Positions 16,277-24,565 of a stretch of DNA of 35,894 bases are shown here, piece by piece. Each line of letters starts with the position of its first letter. Within the stretch, counting starts at the first letter, position 1. A program made the translations under genes and the position numbers. Location of the stretch: the NCBI GenBank assembly GCA_030684395.1, contig JAUXTT010000035.1, forward strand, positions 1 to 35,894, in the 5' to 3' direction. The notes under the pieces are model-generated. The model searched no databases. It was not told the DNA's origin and worked only from the letters and a program-made list of their open reading frames with translations. Source of the DNA: Bacteroidota bacterium. Lineage in GTDB: Bacteria > Bacteroidota > Bacteroidia > B-17B0 > Aurantibacillaceae.

Positions 16277-16436
16277 AAGCACTCCTGCTAATTTCGTCAA
16301 GATCGAACGTGTTTTAAAAGACGGTATTGTATCGGTTAAATGTGCCCCAGTAAAAAAACTTTGTACAAATGTTGGAATTATCGATACATGTTTTCACCCA
16401 ATTTCTAGGATTCTGGAAGTAAAAAATAGTTTATAG
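16251..16436 (+). CDS. Unrecognised 61-aa protein between gwsG and gwsS
   Basis: A small frame starting MKIKNLKTESTPANF inside the end of gwsG and stopping exactly one codon before the ATG of gwsS (TAG then ATG). This double coupling argues that it is a real gene. The sequence is basic and strand-rich, with three cysteines (CAPVKKLC then IIDTC). It has no signal peptide or membrane segment and is too short for a complete PqqD-like recognition domain. It could be a second precursor, a scaffold for the two maturases, or an immunity peptide; none can be chosen from sequence. The upstream in-frame ATG (16230) is less likely. Confidence 0.6.
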   Translation: MKIKNLKTESTPANFVKIERVLKDGIVSVKCAPVKKLCTNVGIIDTCFHPISRILEVKNSL

Positions 16437-17522
16437 ATGCAGACTGATATACCCTTTAAAATGTTCGAAAATTGTATTTTGGTTAAAGGTATTAAAAGAA
16501 GTACTATTGTTGATCTGGGCAGGAGAAAATACCACATTATACCCAACGATTTGCACGACTTGTTAACTAAATATGATGGAAAATCAATAGAACATATAAT
16601 GCAATTTTATGATATTGAAAATCAAAAAACAATATCCGAGTACTTTAAATTTTTATTCGACAACGAAATTATTTTTCATACTGAAAACCCGAATCACTTC
16701 CCAAAGATAGACTTTTCAAATTGGAAGACACCTTCTTTAGTTTATCAATGTATAATAGACTTGAAGTCAGATTACTCGGTAATCAATGAAGATTTAGTAG
16801 AGAGTTTGGACAATTTGAATTGTAAGTTTTTGCAAATTCGGATATACGGCAATATTAAAACTCAAAGATTACACGATTTGATAAAAAAGTTTGAAAACTC
16901 TTCGATTATAGGAATAGATGTTTACTTAAAATATAAATCTATTGAAGAATCTGAAGCACTGTATGACCTAGCAAAAACATTTCAAAGGGTAAATAATATT
17001 GTTATTTTTGATTCTGACACTAATAAGCAATTATTTACCCACAAAAAACATAATGTTAATATTGCGTACGTAAAACAAAAAATCACTAATTGTTTGAGTT
17101 GTGGCGTTGTTTCACCAGAGTATTTTAGCGTAAACATTCAAGCTTTTACGGAATCTTCTAATTTCAACTCTTGCTTAAATCAAAAAATCAGTATTGATGA
17201 AAATGGTGAAATTAAAAACTGCCCCAGTATGAAGGAAAGTTTTGGGAATATTAAAAATGTTTCTTTAGAAGAGGCTTTAGATAAAGAGGGGTTTAAAAAA
17301 TATTGGAAAATCACGAAAGACAAAATCGAAGGATGTAAAGACTGTGAATTTAGACATATTTGCACAGATTGTAGAGCTTATGTTGAAAATCCAGATGATA
17401 AATATAGTAAACCTCTTAAATGTGGTTATGATCCGCATACAAGCAAATGGGAAGAGTGGAGTACAAATCCTCTTAAACAAAAATCGATTGAGCATTATGG
17501 ACTTCGGCAAATAATAAAATAG
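16437..17522 (+). CDS. gwsS: Grasp-with-spasm SPASM-domain peptide maturase
   Basis: The partner of the ATP-grasp enzyme, 361 aa. The N-terminus (about 5-90) looks like a PqqD-type precursor-recognition fold (CILVKGIKRSTIVDL, RKYHIIPNDLHDLL, FLFDNEIIF). The middle region resembles a radical-SAM barrel, but no CxxxCxxC motif is present; the Cys at 105 and 129 are isolated. The C-terminal SPASM region is well marked: C219-x2-C222, C246, C262 (NCPSM), then C300-x2-C303-x5-C309-x2-C312, and C329, enough for auxiliary Fe-S clusters. Members of this family generally lack the SAM-cluster cysteines as far as I recall, so radical chemistry is doubtful. It follows the 61-aa gene with no gap. Confidence 0.85.
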   Translation: MQTDIPFKMFENCILVKGIKRSTIVDLGRRKYHIIPNDLHDLLTKYDGKSIEHIMQFYDIENQKTISEYFKFLFDNEIIFHTENPNHFPKIDFSNWKTPSLVYQCIIDLKSDYSVINEDLVESLDNLNCKFLQIRIYGNIKTQRLHDLIKKFENSSIIGIDVYLKYKSIEESEALYDLAKTFQRVNNIVIFDSDTNKQLFTHKKHNVNIAYVKQKITNCLSCGVVSPEYFSVNIQAFTESSNFNSCLNQKISIDENGEIKNCPSMKESFGNIKNVSLEEALDKEGFKKYWKITKDKIEGCKDCEFRHICTDCRAYVENPDDKYSKPLKCGYDPHTSKWEEWSTNPLKQKSIEHYGLRQIIK

Positions 17523-17563
17523 TAACTTTACTATTGTTTCTGTTTCTATGATTATTATTTGGC

Positions 17564-18361
17564 ATGTTAAATCTTTGTTTAAAACTGATAATTAGTCCTA
17601 TTAAAACAATACTAGTATTTTCCTTTGTATGTTTTACCTCGTGGGGGTATACTCAAGACAAACCAAAGGAGAACTATGTGTTTATTAAAAAACCCGGACT
17701 CAATAAACCACTTGCTGGGTTGCTTAAGTATATTTTCATTAATGATCAAAAGTACAGGGAAAAATTAGAATCCTATGGGGGAAAATATGGGTATGATTCA
17801 AAAGAGGTAAAAGAGCTTTGGGATACTATTAATAAGCAAGATTCAGTCAATATAGCTCAGGTTACGGATATTATTAATAAATATGGCTGGCTGGGTCCTG
17901 ATGCTATAGGTGAAGAGGGGAGTTCGACTTTATTTTTGGTAATACAACATGCTGACATAAAAACTCAGGAGAAGTATTTGCCTTTGATGGAAGAGGCTGT
18001 CAAAAAAGGTAATGCTTACGCAAGAGATTTGGCTTTATTGGAAGACAGAGTTGCGTTGGCACATGGTAAAAAACAGATCTATGGTAGTCAGGTAGTTCGA
18101 GATTTGAAGACGGGTAAATATATTATTCAACCTATTGAAGACGAAGGAAGTGTTAATAAGAGAAGAGAATCAGTAGGACTTGAACCAATTGAGCAATATG
18201 TAAAACATTGGGGAATTGATTACAAACCCGGAATGAGTAACTTTGAGAATTGTAATAATGATTCACAGAAAAGTGCTAATGTATGGCTTTGGGTATGCAT
18301 AATTGCCTCGGGTGTTTTAATAATTGTTTTTCTCGTCTATAAGTACAGAAGAAGTGTTTAA
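17564..18361 (+). CDS. DUF6624-like membrane-anchored protein
   Basis: A 265-aa exported protein with an N-terminal signal or anchor (about 9-30, ending SWGYTQ) and a C-terminal transmembrane helix (about 240-259) with a basic end (KYRRSV). The middle (about 95-190: YGWLGPDAIGEEGSSTLFLVIQH, then LPLMEEAVKKGNAYARDLALLEDR) matches what I know as DUF6624. This is a domain of unknown function frequent in Bacteroidota. Being 41 bp downstream of gwsS on the same strand, it may belong to the RiPP unit, for example in export, processing or immunity. It has no protease or transporter motif. The gene converges on the exopolysaccharide operon 32 bp away. Confidence 0.7.
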   Translation: MLNLCLKLIISPIKTILVFSFVCFTSWGYTQDKPKENYVFIKKPGLNKPLAGLLKYIFINDQKYREKLESYGGKYGYDSKEVKELWDTINKQDSVNIAQVTDIINKYGWLGPDAIGEEGSSTLFLVIQHADIKTQEKYLPLMEEAVKKGNAYARDLALLEDRVALAHGKKQIYGSQVVRDLKTGKYIIQPIEDEGSVNKRRESVGLEPIEQYVKHWGIDYKPGMSNFENCNNDSQKSANVWLWVCIIASGVLIIVFLVYKYRRSV

Positions 18362-18393
18362 AACTAATTATTTATTAGTCTTTCAATGTAAAA

Positions 18394-19704
18394 TTACAGC
18401 CCCAACTCCTTAGCATGCTTCGACGATTTTGAAGGATTCCAGGGGTCTTCATAGGATCTTTTGAAAAACAATTCATCGATATAAGCTATCGTTCTTACCA
18501 CACGTAAATACAAGCCAAAATAAAACACCATGCATGGAAGATAGGGTAGGAAATACGTTACCGTTTCATTTTTTCGTGTGCGGAACAAAGAGAAGATCGT
18601 GAATTTCAGAAAGTTCATTACCGTATACAATAAAATATTGAAAGGCAAGATAAAGGCCAATTGAGATGTATAGTTTATGGCCATGTCAATTATATACACC
18701 CACCATTTAAAGTTCAGTAGTAAATTATAGGTGATGTTTTCCAGGGAAGAAATAAAGTTTGAAAACTTAAAGGTGGCATTTGGGTAAAACACATCGCGGT
18801 GTTTACGAACACGAAAACGAATAATGGATTTATCCCAGCGCAAACGTTGTTTTACCAGTTTTTTGAAAGTATCCGGAACACTTGTTTGGCAAACAGCCTC
18901 CGATTCAAAAGCAATTTTATAATTTAGTTTCCGGAGTTTAACTGTAATATCACCATCTAATCCGGGGCCAATATCCCAGCCTCCTACACGATCCAATGCT
19001 TCTTTTTTAAATGCTCCGAATGCCCCGGATACAACACGGTAAATTCCTAAATAACTGGTAGTGATTCTTCCTGTTGAAATAGTATCCGCATATTCTATTG
19101 CCTGCAAGGTAGCGCACAAACTGTCTTTGTAATTTCTTACCTGCACATTTCCTCCAACTGCCCCAATTGATTCGTCTAAGTAAAAAGGAATAATAATTTT
19201 TTCAATAGCGTCGTTATCATAACTGCAATCGGCATCTAAATGGATAATTATTTTACCTCTTGAGTAGCGATAACCTAAGTTAGCGGCAGATGCTTTTCCT
19301 CCTCGCACATCATTACGTAAGAACAGGTCGATCAATCCATTTTTCTGTAAACTTTTGCAAATGCGTTCGGTATCATCATCAGAGCCATCATCAATAACAA
19401 TAAATTCAAAATTGGTGTACGACTGTTCTTTCATCGACATTGCCAATTTGTAAATGTGTTTCCCTTCATTTTTTCCGGGAACAATTATGGAAATTAGTGG
19501 ACGATCGATAAACAGTTTTTGACGCGCAACATCATAACGCATTTTCCGTGTTTCTTTTCCAATACGCCAGATAAGTAAGGTAGTTAATTCGAATAAAAAA
19601 AAACGAAGGAACTCGAAGAATACAAAAAACCAGAAGATGCGAACCAGTTTGGATGGTCCAACCGCAGAGATGTACGAAAAGAAATCATCAATTGCATCAG
19701 TCAT
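18394..19704 (-). CDS. Processive family 2 glycosyltransferase (exopolysaccharide synthase)
   Basis: A membrane-embedded polysaccharide synthase of 436 aa, similar in layout to PgaC, hyaluronan or cellulose-type GT2 enzymes. One hydrophobic segment (about 22-42) precedes the GT-A catalytic domain (about 70-300). That domain has VIDDGSDDD, the metal-binding HLDADCS, the acceptor-site region LDGDITVKL and the processivity motif KQRLRWDKS (Q-x2-R-W). Two or more transmembrane helices follow (about 325-410). The polymer cannot be named. It overlaps the upstream gene by 8 bp and is the last gene of a four-gene set with a TackOD1 protein, an HlyD adaptor and a TolC-like channel. Confidence 0.9.
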   Translation of the reverse strand: MTDAIDDFFSYISAVGPSKLVRIFWFFVFFEFLRFFLFELTTLLIWRIGKETRKMRYDVARQKLFIDRPLISIIVPGKNEGKHIYKLAMSMKEQSYTNFEFIVIDDGSDDDTERICKSLQKNGLIDLFLRNDVRGGKASAANLGYRYSRGKIIIHLDADCSYDNDAIEKIIIPFYLDESIGAVGGNVQVRNYKDSLCATLQAIEYADTISTGRITTSYLGIYRVVSGAFGAFKKEALDRVGGWDIGPGLDGDITVKLRKLNYKIAFESEAVCQTSVPDTFKKLVKQRLRWDKSIIRFRVRKHRDVFYPNATFKFSNFISSLENITYNLLLNFKWWVYIIDMAINYTSQLAFILPFNILLYTVMNFLKFTIFSLFRTRKNETVTYFLPYLPCMVFYFGLYLRVVRTIAYIDELFFKRSYEDPWNPSKSSKHAKELGL

Positions 19705-21142
19705 TCTGTTCTGTTAGTGCTTTTGTTAATTCTGCAACCTGTTTTTCAAATACAATATCTTTGTTCAACTCAGCTACTTTGTGATGTAATATCAGTTGAA
19801 ACTTATTAAAGTTGTTGAATACCATTTCCTCCATTTTGTCAGCAACCTTTTGCATCATCATTAGTCCCTCTTCAAGAGTTGCATCATTGATGCAAATAGA
19901 AATGAGCGATGGATTGGAAATGTTGATAAAATCTGCCGGAGTAATATTTTCTCTGATTAATGAAACAAGTTCTGTGATGAATGCCTTTTCTTTTGACTTA
20001 CCCAGTTTACGAAGAAGATCAAAAACATTTTCTAAATGCAACACCGCTATATTTGTACTTAATGCTTTGTTACTCTTTATACGCTCTTGTTCATAGTGCA
20101 TCATGGTATTAAAGGTCTTATAATCTACCGCGCCAAACACATCATCGGTTCCACCATACTCAGAAGTAATAATACCGGATGTGGCAGCATTCCTTCCTTT
20201 TTTTGTAAGACGATATATGTTAATGTTTTTTGAAACTAAATACTGTACATCTGAGTCGGATTTACATTGCAAACAAAGTGCCTTAACAATATAATCCTGA
20301 AAAACTTCATTACAAGTTAAGCAATGATTGATGATAGAAGGTTTATCATAATCAACTCCAATATGACGAAGTGCTTTGTTACACTTTGGGCAACCTAATA
20401 CACTATCTACTTTATTTTTGAAATCAGAAATGGGGCCAATATAACCGCATGGAAAGTGATGCACTAAGTCTTCCGATTTCATGTTTGCCGAATTACAGCT
20501 CGGACAAATTTCTCTATAAGATAAGTGCCCTGCTCCACAAGAGTTACAAAGGTAAACGCGGTCGTGGAAATCAGGCCAGATCAGGTTTTCTTTTTGTGCC
20601 CAATCCAAAACTTCCAGCACCTTTCCTTCTTCAAACGTTTCAAAATTGATGCTTAAAAGGGGAAAGGTAAAACCAATGGCAGAGTGTAAGTCAGGATAAG
20701 GTTTTAATGATCGAAGTTCACGTGTGTACATGTAATTCAGGATCTTCTTCATTACTAAAACTTCAAAGGAAGCGGAAGGGCTATTGTCGATATGCGTTGA
20801 TCGTACAAACAATTCCTGTATATCATTTATTTTTTCGGGAATCTGATCAAAAGAAACAAGTGTCCCGTCGTGCAATTGATCTACGATCGGGTCATTAATG
20901 CTTTTATAATTGATCAGGAAAATAGGTTTAAGATAAAATTCAGAATTGGAATGTGAGCGGAATTTTTTAAGTATGATACGTGTGAAATCAGGATCGTTTG
21001 CTTCTAAAACAATTGCATCGTATCCAACAAGGTGATCTATCTTTAATCCACTGAAACTCTCGAACAGGTAAAACAACTGATTGTCGTAGTTGAGTACGTT
21101 GTTCTGAAATTCTATACGTGATTTATTTGCAGTAGGGTCCAT
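19697..21142 (-). CDS. TackOD1 zinc-binding protein with degenerate GGDEF-like domain
   Basis: A cytoplasmic regulatory protein. Numbering from the longer in-frame start at 21178 (493 aa), the N-terminal about 130 residues look like a degenerate receiver. Then comes a cysteine-rich TackOD1-type output region with pairs C211/C214, C225/C228, lone C244 (HHFPCGYIGP), C263/C266, C286/C289 and C302/C305; RHIGVDYDKP (271-280) is characteristic. The C-terminal about 345-480 has GGDEF-like secondary structure (DVFGAVDYKTFNTMM...), but no GGDEF signature, so cyclase activity is unlikely. It could sense c-di-GMP or only dimerise. The 21142 ATG (MDPTANKS) leaves 4 bp after the HlyD stop; 21178 would overlap by 32 bp. 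It likely regulates the neighbouring synthase. Confidence 0.75.
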   Translation of the reverse strand: MDPTANKSRIEFQNNVLNYDNQLFYLFESFSGLKIDHLVGYDAIVLEANDPDFTRIILKKFRSHSNSEFYLKPIFLINYKSINDPIVDQLHDGTLVSFDQIPEKINDIQELFVRSTHIDNSPSASFEVLVMKKILNYMYTRELRSLKPYPDLHSAIGFTFPLLSINFETFEEGKVLEVLDWAQKENLIWPDFHDRVYLCNSCGAGHLSYREICPSCNSANMKSEDLVHHFPCGYIGPISDFKNKVDSVLGCPKCNKALRHIGVDYDKPSIINHCLTCNEVFQDYIVKALCLQCKSDSDVQYLVSKNINIYRLTKKGRNAATSGIITSEYGGTDDVFGAVDYKTFNTMMHYEQERIKSNKALSTNIAVLHLENVFDLLRKLGKSKEKAFITELVSLIRENITPADFINISNPSLISICINDATLEEGLMMMQKVADKMEEMVFNNFNKFQLILHHKVAELNKDIVFEKQVAELTKALTEQND

Positions 21143-21146
21143 CCGT

Positions 21147-22283
21147 TTATTCGTATTTGAATTTAGAAATGTCGACACTCATTTTATAGAATGTTCTCCA
21201 TTTGCTCATTTCTTCTGCATCCACAGGGTAAATATCTCCTGCAATGCTTCGTGTTGTGGGTTCGTATTTTTTCTGAAACTCCTCGGGTAATGTATAAGTA
21301 GCAATGTAAAAACGTTTCAGGTATCCTAAGCTTGTTGTACCATCAGGAAAGGTGACTTTAAATACATCTCCCACTTTAAAATGCCCTACATCTTCCTGAT
21401 CAAAGAATGCTTTAATAAATGCAGGATGATCTTTATGCATTGTCATTATATCTTCTGACTTCAATGCAGTTTCTGTTGGGTGAATATATATGCGGGTAAT
21501 GATAGCATCCATAGGTGCTTTAAAGAACCTTTCTTCGCTTAATAACTCGTCGCTAAATGTTACGCGCTGGTTTTTCATGTAATCGTTAAGGCTGTTTCCA
21601 CCACCTCCGCCCGCATTCATTTTAAGGTCCTTTACTGATTTGTTTGCTGTATTATCAAAGGGCTTAAGAGTTTTCATTAAACTTCCTAATTCGGCATTTT
21701 CACTTTTTAATTTTAGATTCTCTGTTTTTAATTTCATTATTTCAGTCTGCACATAATCCAATCGTTGTTTTGGGAGCACATCTAAAATAACTTCATTGGT
21801 CAAACGTTTTAATTCGCCTTCATAGTTTTTTATCAGAAGCGAATTTTCATTTGCTTTTACATTATTGATCGCAATAGCTTTTTTAATGTTATATAATTCT
21901 TTCAGCCACCAGTAATCCTGACCTCCTGTGCTTGTTACGCCTCCCAAACTTAGAGATGTAGCACCCGATCCGCTAATGTCCTGATCGAGGTCCAAAACAT
22001 AAGAAAACAGTGTATCGTTTTTACAAACACTATCACCTTCGTGTACATATATATCAATCAAGCGCGCATCATCTGTTAACCTCACTTTTGTGCTTTCTAT
22101 GATTACATGTCCAAAAGCGTGAACCATCACAAATTTATTGAACAAATAATAAACCATGAAAAGAACAAATGCGCATAACAGAATCAGGTAAACCACACGG
22201 TCCCAATTCCTTCGCTTCTTGATCTTCTTTTCGTTGGTGATACGAATGAGCGACTTATTTCTTTGAAAATTTAAACTCTTCAT
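21147..22283 (-). CDS. HlyD-type membrane fusion protein
   Basis: A periplasmic adaptor of 378 aa linking an inner-membrane partner to an outer-membrane channel. It has a basic cytoplasmic start, one transmembrane helix (about 31-50, VVYLILLCAFVLFMVYYLF), a first half-lipoyl strand set (VRLTDDARLIDIYVHEGDSVCKNDTLF), a coiled-coil hairpin (about 130-205, LKTENLKLKSENAELGS), and a closing beta-barrel region (about 245-345, FFKAPMDAIITRIYIHPTETALKSED, VGDVFKVTFPDGT). A GGGGG stretch (about 224-230) lies in the linker. It sits 4 bp after the TolC-fusion gene. With a GT2 synthase in the same operon it resembles the Alg44-type arrangement for polysaccharide export, which is inference. Confidence 0.88.
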   Translation of the reverse strand: MKSLNFQRNKSLIRITNEKKIKKRRNWDRVVYLILLCAFVLFMVYYLFNKFVMVHAFGHVIIESTKVRLTDDARLIDIYVHEGDSVCKNDTLFSYVLDLDQDISGSGATSLSLGGVTSTGGQDYWWLKELYNIKKAIAINNVKANENSLLIKNYEGELKRLTNEVILDVLPKQRLDYVQTEIMKLKTENLKLKSENAELGSLMKTLKPFDNTANKSVKDLKMNAGGGGGNSLNDYMKNQRVTFSDELLSEERFFKAPMDAIITRIYIHPTETALKSEDIMTMHKDHPAFIKAFFDQEDVGHFKVGDVFKVTFPDGTTSLGYLKRFYIATYTLPEEFQKKYEPTTRSIAGDIYPVDAEEMSKWRTFYKMSVDISKFKYE

Positions 22284-22287
22284 TTTC

Positions 22288-24549
22288 TTAATCCTCTTTG
22301 TTCTTTAATTGAATTTCTTTTTTGTCCAATTCAATCAATCCTTCATAATCATGATAGGCAGTGTGCTTTATTGCAAATTTTTTAAAGTGCTCATTCATTT
22401 GTAAACGATTTTCAAAGTCTTTGGTTCTTAATGCAAGCACTACTTTGTCTCCACCCAATTTTATTTCTTCCACTGTTTTTTTATTTATAAAATCTACGCC
22501 AACATTCTCATAAGCCATTAAATACACCTTGTCGCATTTGGCAAATAGTTTTTTCAAAACAGTGTCAGGATAATTAAGCGGAATTGAAACACTTAATCGA
22601 AGATTTTTGTGTTTACAAAAAACAGCAGCCGAATCAATGAGATTCATGTATTTATTGAAATAAGTATCTTTGTTTTCTTTAAAATCATCGAAGGTGTGAG
22701 GCTCCACATCCAAATGTAATCCCTTTACCAGATTCAATGGCAGTTGAGCGGCTAAGCTATCAGAAAATTTTTGGAAGCCACCTTTTACTAAATTGTTATT
22801 TCCGGTCATAACAGAAAAAGAACGGGTATAGTTTTTATTGATGAAAGTATTCAGTAGTTTCAAATATTGTTTATCATTCTTGTATGAAATGATCAATTCA
22901 GTAAAATCATTCAGGTCGCAATAATCGCTGATCATTTCAGGCGGATTATTCACTAGTGTTTTACTCCAGATATATATTGCTTTTACATTCGGGTTACTGA
23001 ATGAAGAATCTTTAACATCTTCTTTGATTGTAACAGGAAATGTAAAGTCAGCTATTTCCGTATTTGGTACTTTTTCTTTAATGTTCAATAATACTTTGTA
23101 CATATCCTGATGAAGATCCAATAGCTCAACCGCATTGCTCCAATAATCATCTAAAATAAATAATGCTGTATTCGGATTGAATTCAATATCACTGAATTCT
23201 TTCTTTACTTTTTCCGTTCGAACCAACTCTGCAAATACATTTCTTTTTTCAACGAGATTGAAATACTTTTTCAGTTTATAACGGTACTCGTAATAATAGT
23301 TGAGTAAAAGATATTCTATTCCCGGTTCTGTTTGTATTTGTTGCTGTTGAAATTCAAGTTGTTTGTTTACCAGATATAACTCCTTTTTTTCTTTCCCTGT
23401 AAAAGCAAGTGGCATGGATAAATTTAAACCAAATGACATAAAACTTCTGTTGGCAATGTTTTGAGAATATACATCATAATAATTGTAACGCGCATAAGCC
23501 TTTAATCCAACCTCTCTTAAATACCTTGATTCGTATTTTGCACTCTCAAGTAAGGAAGCAGGAAGTGCAGTGTCTGAAGCCTGAGAAACATAATTGACAC
23601 GTTTCAATAATTTCTCGAAATCAATATCGAGTAGCGGAGTCTCAATCGTATCGTTTGGTTTGATACTTAGTTTGGATGCAATCTCTGAAAAGGAACTGTA
23701 CAATTCAAACTGACCGTTGATGTCGGTTTTGTTTTGAATGGCTTTTAAGTAATCGTCTTTGCTTAGGTGTTTATATGCCCAAAGTTTTTCGATCACTTCC
23801 ATTTGTTTTGTATTCAGCTCTTTTCTTTTTTGCAGAACAACAATTTTTCGTTTGTTGAAATTAGAAACAACCTGCTCACTTGTAATAAGAAAAGACCTTG
23901 AACTTCTTTGTGCAAAATTGGAACGTTTGATATAATCTACCTCGTTCTTTAAAGTTTTTATTTTAGACCTGTTGTCATATAAACCGCCTTTCAATAAGTC
24001 CCAATCAAGGCCAAATTGAGCGCGTTGTCTAAATACAATTACATCTTCCGGATCTACAAAAGGTGCGCTGGTATTTCGTTGATAAGCTGCAGTCAGGTTT
24101 AGCCCCAAATCTTTGCTGTAAATTTTTTGTTGAAGGAAATTACGCTTTAATAAAAGTTCTGTTCTTCTGTTGGCTAAACTTATTTCTGAATTTGCTTTGA
24201 GATTAGTTTTCTTTTTGGATTGATCGTTGAGCTGATCGTTGAAAGTTTCAGTATTGTACTTATCCCACAAAGAAGAAAGTTCTTTTATATAACCGGAAAT
24301 AGTAGAATCAATTTTTGGATTGGGTTGAGATAAAAGAACACCACTACTAAACTGAATTAGCGAGAGTATAAATAAGATATGCACTATTTTAGTCAAGGTT
24401 TCCTTCAAAAGGGTAGTAAAAGTACTAATAATTAACCGATTAGAGAAATAAACGGGTAAAACGGATGTTTTGTCGGGTAAAGTCAAATATTTACCGCTGT
24501 ATGTATTGTTTCCGCTTATTTCTGAACATTGACTGTCAAGTAGTTTCAT
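22288..24549 (-). CDS. TolC-like outer-membrane channel fused to a TIM-barrel glycosidase-like domain
   Basis: A 753-aa two-part protein. Residues about 75-505 are a TolC/outer-membrane efflux protein: long helices with coiled-coil character and beta segments such as LGLNLTAAYQRN, AQFGLDWDLLKGGLYDNRSK and FMSFGLNLSMPLAF. Residues about 520-745 form a separate alpha/beta domain with alternating strands (VKAIYIWSK, KGLHLDVEPHTFDDF, LRLSVSIPLN, KVYLMAYEN, KVVLALRTK), like a GH18-type or related TIM barrel. Acidic residues are placed as in D-x-E catalytic motifs (D-V-E at about 614-616). TolC proteins are normally about 430 aa, so this is a true fusion. The first about 50 residues before the signal-like VHILFILSLIQFSSG look non-coding; a TTG at 24396 after AAGGA may be the real start. 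Confidence 0.8.
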   Translation of the reverse strand: MKLLDSQCSEISGNNTYSGKYLTLPDKTSVLPVYFSNRLIISTFTTLLKETLTKIVHILFILSLIQFSSGVLLSQPNPKIDSTISGYIKELSSLWDKYNTETFNDQLNDQSKKKTNLKANSEISLANRRTELLLKRNFLQQKIYSKDLGLNLTAAYQRNTSAPFVDPEDVIVFRQRAQFGLDWDLLKGGLYDNRSKIKTLKNEVDYIKRSNFAQRSSRSFLITSEQVVSNFNKRKIVVLQKRKELNTKQMEVIEKLWAYKHLSKDDYLKAIQNKTDINGQFELYSSFSEIASKLSIKPNDTIETPLLDIDFEKLLKRVNYVSQASDTALPASLLESAKYESRYLREVGLKAYARYNYYDVYSQNIANRSFMSFGLNLSMPLAFTGKEKKELYLVNKQLEFQQQQIQTEPGIEYLLLNYYYEYRYKLKKYFNLVEKRNVFAELVRTEKVKKEFSDIEFNPNTALFILDDYWSNAVELLDLHQDMYKVLLNIKEKVPNTEIADFTFPVTIKEDVKDSSFSNPNVKAIYIWSKTLVNNPPEMISDYCDLNDFTELIISYKNDKQYLKLLNTFINKNYTRSFSVMTGNNNLVKGGFQKFSDSLAAQLPLNLVKGLHLDVEPHTFDDFKENKDTYFNKYMNLIDSAAVFCKHKNLRLSVSIPLNYPDTVLKKLFAKCDKVYLMAYENVGVDFINKKTVEEIKLGGDKVVLALRTKDFENRLQMNEHFKKFAIKHTAYHDYEGLIELDKKEIQLKNKED

Positions 24550-24565
24550 CTATCTCTTTAGTTCT

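Noticed and set aside
18363-18379. Terminator between the DUF6624 gene and the GT2 gene
   Set aside because: The ACTAAT/ATTAGT stem is only 6 bp, all but one pair A-T, and has no good T-run.
19812-20096. 94-codon plus-strand frame inside the TackOD1 gene
   Set aside because: It lies opposite clear coding sequence and encodes no recognisable domain, so it is a shadow frame.
24396-24549. Promoter of the exopolysaccharide operon
   Set aside because: AATATTTG and TACTTTTA are each one base off TAnnTTTG and neither has a TTG at the right distance, so none is called.
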